From NCBI GenBank assembly GCA_004802725.1, contig SGPM01000394.1:1-23043 (forward strand): a DNA stretch of 23,043 bases, given 5' to 3'. The DNA is from Antrodiella citrinella. Taxonomy: Eukaryota > Basidiomycota > Agaricomycetes > Polyporales > Steccherinaceae. Numbering within the stretch: position 1 is the stretch's first letter; each line of letters starts with the position of its first letter. Shown piece after piece: positions 20,184-23,043 of the stretch. The notes beneath the pieces were generated by a model, which did not search any database, had not been told where the DNA came from, and saw nothing but the letters and a program-made list of their open reading frames with translations. A program made the translations under genes and the position numbers.

Positions 20184-21329
20184 TGTTGCGTTTGGCAGCG
20201 GACAATACAGGAGTATGTTGAATCCTTGACTATGGTGCTAGCGACATATTTATGCGACAGGATATGGGGGTAGCTATGTGGGAATAGGCACGGACGTCCG
20301 TCAAACTTCAGAAGACTCCGCACCATTCCTTGTTGACTGATGAACGAGGTGTCTAACTAGAACAGCCTTGATATGTTCTGTGAGCGTTCGTCGAGAGCAC
20401 CGATTAGAAGAGAAGACTCACAGCACGACCGTCTACTACTACAAGCATGCATGGAACGACCACCGTAAGTTATTTGCTCCGTTTTCGCACATCTACTCGG
20501 TGCAGAACATAGCATTCAGCACGTGCCATAAACACGAGCACCTTGTAGTGTCGGAGAGATCGTGGATACGTGTGCCGGAGAAGCTAGTCCGCGGTATTTT
20601 TTAAAAGACTGAAGCACTGCACAAAGCGGAAATGAATCAAAGACGACGCTGCAATCTGATAGATAACAAACCTAGGATAAAGACGAAGACATTCTGCTAT
20701 CCAAGAATCCGGCATTATCGCGTCAATGGCACTCATGGCGTTGAGGCCGAAAAACTGTGCAAGCGTCCCTCGTTAATGCCGAGTTCGAGCCTGAGGCTCA
20801 TGTTAGTGCGGCGGAAGATAGCCATGGCCGGCACAAATCACACTACCCAAAAGCTGTCCTCCTAGAGGTAGTTCTGTAGAATTCAAGGAGTTAATCGTAA
20901 CTTCGCTCTCGGTGCTGAGCCTAGCTCAGGCCGTCAGCTGGCACTGGCAGTCCTATATGAGTCGGTGGTGCAGAATTGCCAGCGTCGCAGGACCTGGAAG
21001 TATCCTCGACAAAGGTTAGTGTAATGTTGACACGAAAATCCTGAGAGGGAAAGCAGATGTATAGTTCGCCCATGACTTTCTTGTCATCACCAATGTCAGA
21101 TTCAAGTTGAACTGGGAAGAATTTTCATACGCATTCCGGTGATTGCCGAGTCCACTCAGGAAGACGGGCAAACATTTCTTTTGCTGATACATTCGGTAAA
21201 AGGCAACTATTACAATACTCTAATGTACCTGCAAGCTACCGATACAGCATCACCAGACATATTATGATTGTAGTAGGGTATCAATATGCAGGATCAACAT
21301 CCACCTCCGACATCCACTTGTAGATCAGA
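20184..21329. other. Unassigned 1.1-kb intergenic region
   Basis: Both flanking genes are on the minus strand. It holds the membrane-protein promoter and the transporter 3' flank, leaving perhaps 700 bp unexplained. Plus-strand frames 20368-20604 and 20632-20865 (77-78 codons) have no recognisable motif. On the minus strand, about 50 codons starting MSAIDAIMPDSWIAECLRLY (near 20730) are open but have no splice partners I could support. Confidence 0.4.
20247..20253 (-). promoter_or_regulatory. Possible TATA element of the membrane-protein gene
   Basis: On the minus strand the sequence reads CATAAATATG, 64-70 bp upstream of the start codon at 20183. The position is suitable, but AT-rich words of this kind occur by chance. 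Confidence 0.3.
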
Positions 21330-22932
21330 TCACAGCAATGCACGACTTGAACAGCTGAAGGGACCAGGGAATCCTCCAGTCTTGTATCCTACAAGAAAAG
21401 TAACAATGAGTGTCAGATAACAAGAGTTTGAGAGGTGCACGGGATACATACCATCAATGATAGATAAGACGCTAGCGTAAAGACCAGCGACCATGATGAA
21501 AGCACCCATCTACCAAAAGAAAGGTCAGTATTGATTGCCAGTGGTTTGAACATCGTGTGGAGATACGTACCATTACGATGAATCCCCAAAAGCTAGTCTG
21601 CACTTTCTGGCGCATGGTAGACCAACGTTGGGAACGAGGAGTTAGATGAAACCAGAAGAAGCCCTACAAGACCGTAAAATCAATAATGTTCGCACACAGG
21701 AACGGATGCGGATGACATACGGAGATTCCATAAGTGAACCAACTGCAGAAAGAAGTGTCAACGATCCCGATATTGTTGAAAGTGATGCAACGACTAACCT
21801 GGCAAATAACGAACTGATGACTCCCAAGAGGTCGTTGAAGAACGGAATACTGTCGAACATATATTCGTCAAACCTCGCACTAGGTTATACCAACTTGAAG
21901 GACTTACACTTCCGCGATAAGGAACGCGAACAGCCAAATAACAGCGACAATTCCGATCCATGTTGCCCATCCTGTGAATGTGTGTGTGTTCATATGTCTC
22001 GACTTCACGCCGTTCCTTCGGAATCTGATTCACAAACAAACTCAGGGTCAGTGTCATGTTGCGATGTGAGAATGAGTAACTTACATCCTGATGAACACAA
22101 GCTTAGCACAAACATGTCCATTTACGACGCCCGCAATAACAATGGTGGGTAGGGCGATACCGTACGCGATCTTGCGCAGGGTGACACCGGTGTTTCCCAA
22201 AGCTGGAGAAACTGCGGCGTCTCCGACGAACGCGTAGACGACGATCCCAACGATGAGGTATAGAGTAGTATCAGCGATCTGTAAGGCAAAAAGGGCCTTA
22301 GGGAAATCCTGTGGTCGCTTCATCTCCGAGATGAAAGTGAAGAATGCGACATGTCCGGCGTAGGCAAAGATCTAGATGAAGAACGCGTGAGTCAACAAAA
22401 TGCAAACTTACGAGAGATGCTGACAATATCAGTGACAGCGAGGAAAGCTTTTGCAAAGCTTAGATCGGAGGTCACCGTGACGGTGCCAGTGTGTCCTACA
22501 ACACCTACTCCGATCATCGTAATCATGACAGCAGCTAGGACAGTCTTGGGTCAGCGACCGAACATCAGAATAACAGTCGAGAGTAGTAACATACTGATGA
22601 TGGAAACAAAAGACACTACGCTGAGGACTGCGATGCCGTCCAAGGTGCGCGGAATCGTGAGAACGAAACAGATAACAGCAGAGACGACTGCCCAGATTAC
22701 TGAGCAAGATGCGCCAGATGTGACTATAATCTGAGAGTCAGTAAATTGAATATCGACGAGAATGCTATAACGTACTGGTATCAAATGCAATCATGCCGGT
22801 TAGCACATGACTGCCGCAAAGGAAGACGATGAAGACGACTTGTGCAGCGCCTAGAACTTCGCGTCCAATAGGACCAGCGAGGATCTCGCCCGCGTCTGCC
22901 ATATTGTGTACATGTGGATATCTTAGTTTGCA
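21330..22932 (-). CDS. Amino-acid transporter, AAAP/AVT type, 5'-partial (360 codons in window)
   Basis: Ten exons: 22932-22776 (start uncertain), 22723-22595, 22534-22425, 22371-22085, 22024-21908, 21849-21799, 21742-21721, 21663-21571, 21509-21452 and 21388-21330. Introns are 52-63 nt. The reading begins KLRYPHVHNMADAGEIL, a usual internal motif, then GPIGREVLGAAQVVFIVF, FVLTIPRTL, MITMIGVGVVG, FAYAGHVAFFTFISEM with KRPQDFPKAL, and GWATWIGIVAVIW. It ends in SWFTYGISGFFWFHL and a last span before GYKTGGFPG. This matches the fungal Mtr/AVT-like branch of the amino acid/auxin permease family, proton-coupled carriers of neutral amino acids. About 100 N-terminal residues with the first membrane spans are missing. 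An ATG at 22900-22902 is internal by family comparison. The donor of intron 3 is GTCAGC. The 22-nt exon 7 is unusually small. Confidence 0.85.
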
Positions 22933-22954
22933 CTTCAGTGCACCTCAATTGTGA

Positions 22955-22997
22955 CCTTGAAGGTCTATCATAACCTCCAATAGATAGACCTTCAAGG
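22955..22997. repeat. Perfect 15-bp inverted repeat with 13-nt loop
   Basis: CCTTGAAGGTCTATC at 22955-22969 is exactly mirrored by GATAGACCTTCAAGG at 22983-22997. A second, overlapping pair, CCAATAG (22977-22983) and CTATTGG just after 22997, extends the fold. It lies directly upstream of the first readable transporter exon, where intron or upstream exons should be. Confidence 0.9.
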
Positions 22998-23043
22998 CCT
23001 ATTGGGATGGGAGGGTATGGTGGGCTCCAAGTGTGTGGGAGGG

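Noticed and set aside
16552..22932. Tyrosine biosynthesis and amino-acid transporter as a functional cluster
   Set aside because: An unrelated membrane protein and 1.1 kb of unassigned DNA separate them, and no shared promoter element was found; proximity alone is not evidence.

Overview
The window looks like nuclear DNA of a basidiomycete fungus, most likely an Agaricomycete. Genes lie close together on both strands and are cut by many 46-75 nt GT-AG introns, and several proteins are typical of mushroom-forming fungi. There are no bacterial operon features, CRISPR arrays, recognisable rRNA or tRNA genes, or intact transposons. Six ambiguous bases (n) lie between 2212 and 2876. All gene models were built by hand from reading frame, splice signals and family similarity recalled from memory; no database was searched.

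Layout. 1-665: a small secreted-protein gene (-) with a repeated D-x-L-aromatic-x-R motif. 666-2400: no gene seen; from about 1500 the DNA is rich in decayed inverted repeats. 2615-3193: a four-exon single-pass membrane protein gene (-), missed by single-frame reading. 3194-4240: unassigned. 4241-5291: FAHD1-type fumarylacetoacetate hydrolase family gene (+, 7 exons), convergent with 5515-9086: SAPS-domain phosphatase regulatory subunit (-, 11 exons). 9461-11087: mitochondrial tRNA 2-thiouridylase of the MnmA/SLM3/MTU1 family (-, 9 exons), divergent from 11312-13431: CENP-C/Mif2 kinetochore protein (+, 6 exons). 13640-16468: a tandem duplication of about 1.4 kb. Its first copy of a GPI-anchored secreted-protein gene is a pseudogene (start codon lost, one-base deletion); the second copy is intact. 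16552-18230: prephenate dehydrogenase TYR1 (-, 6 exons). 18921-20183: a multi-pass membrane protein of an Agaricomycete family (-, 5 exons, one GC-AG intron). 20184-21329: unassigned. 21330-22932: an amino-acid transporter (-, 10 exons in the window) whose 5' end is missing or lies beyond the edge, next to a perfect 15-bp inverted repeat.

How the genes relate. These are mostly unlinked housekeeping functions: tyrosine biosynthesis, mitochondrial tRNA thiolation, kinetochore assembly, Sit4/PP6 phosphatase control and acylpyruvate/oxaloacetate breakdown. Lineage-specific secreted or membrane proteins lie between them. I found no convincing evidence of a new multi-gene system. The most interesting points are the tandem duplication with a dying copy, the motif-repeat secreted peptide, the cell-cycle-type promoter element before CENP-C, the spliced membrane gene across the ambiguous bases, and the two fold-back regions.
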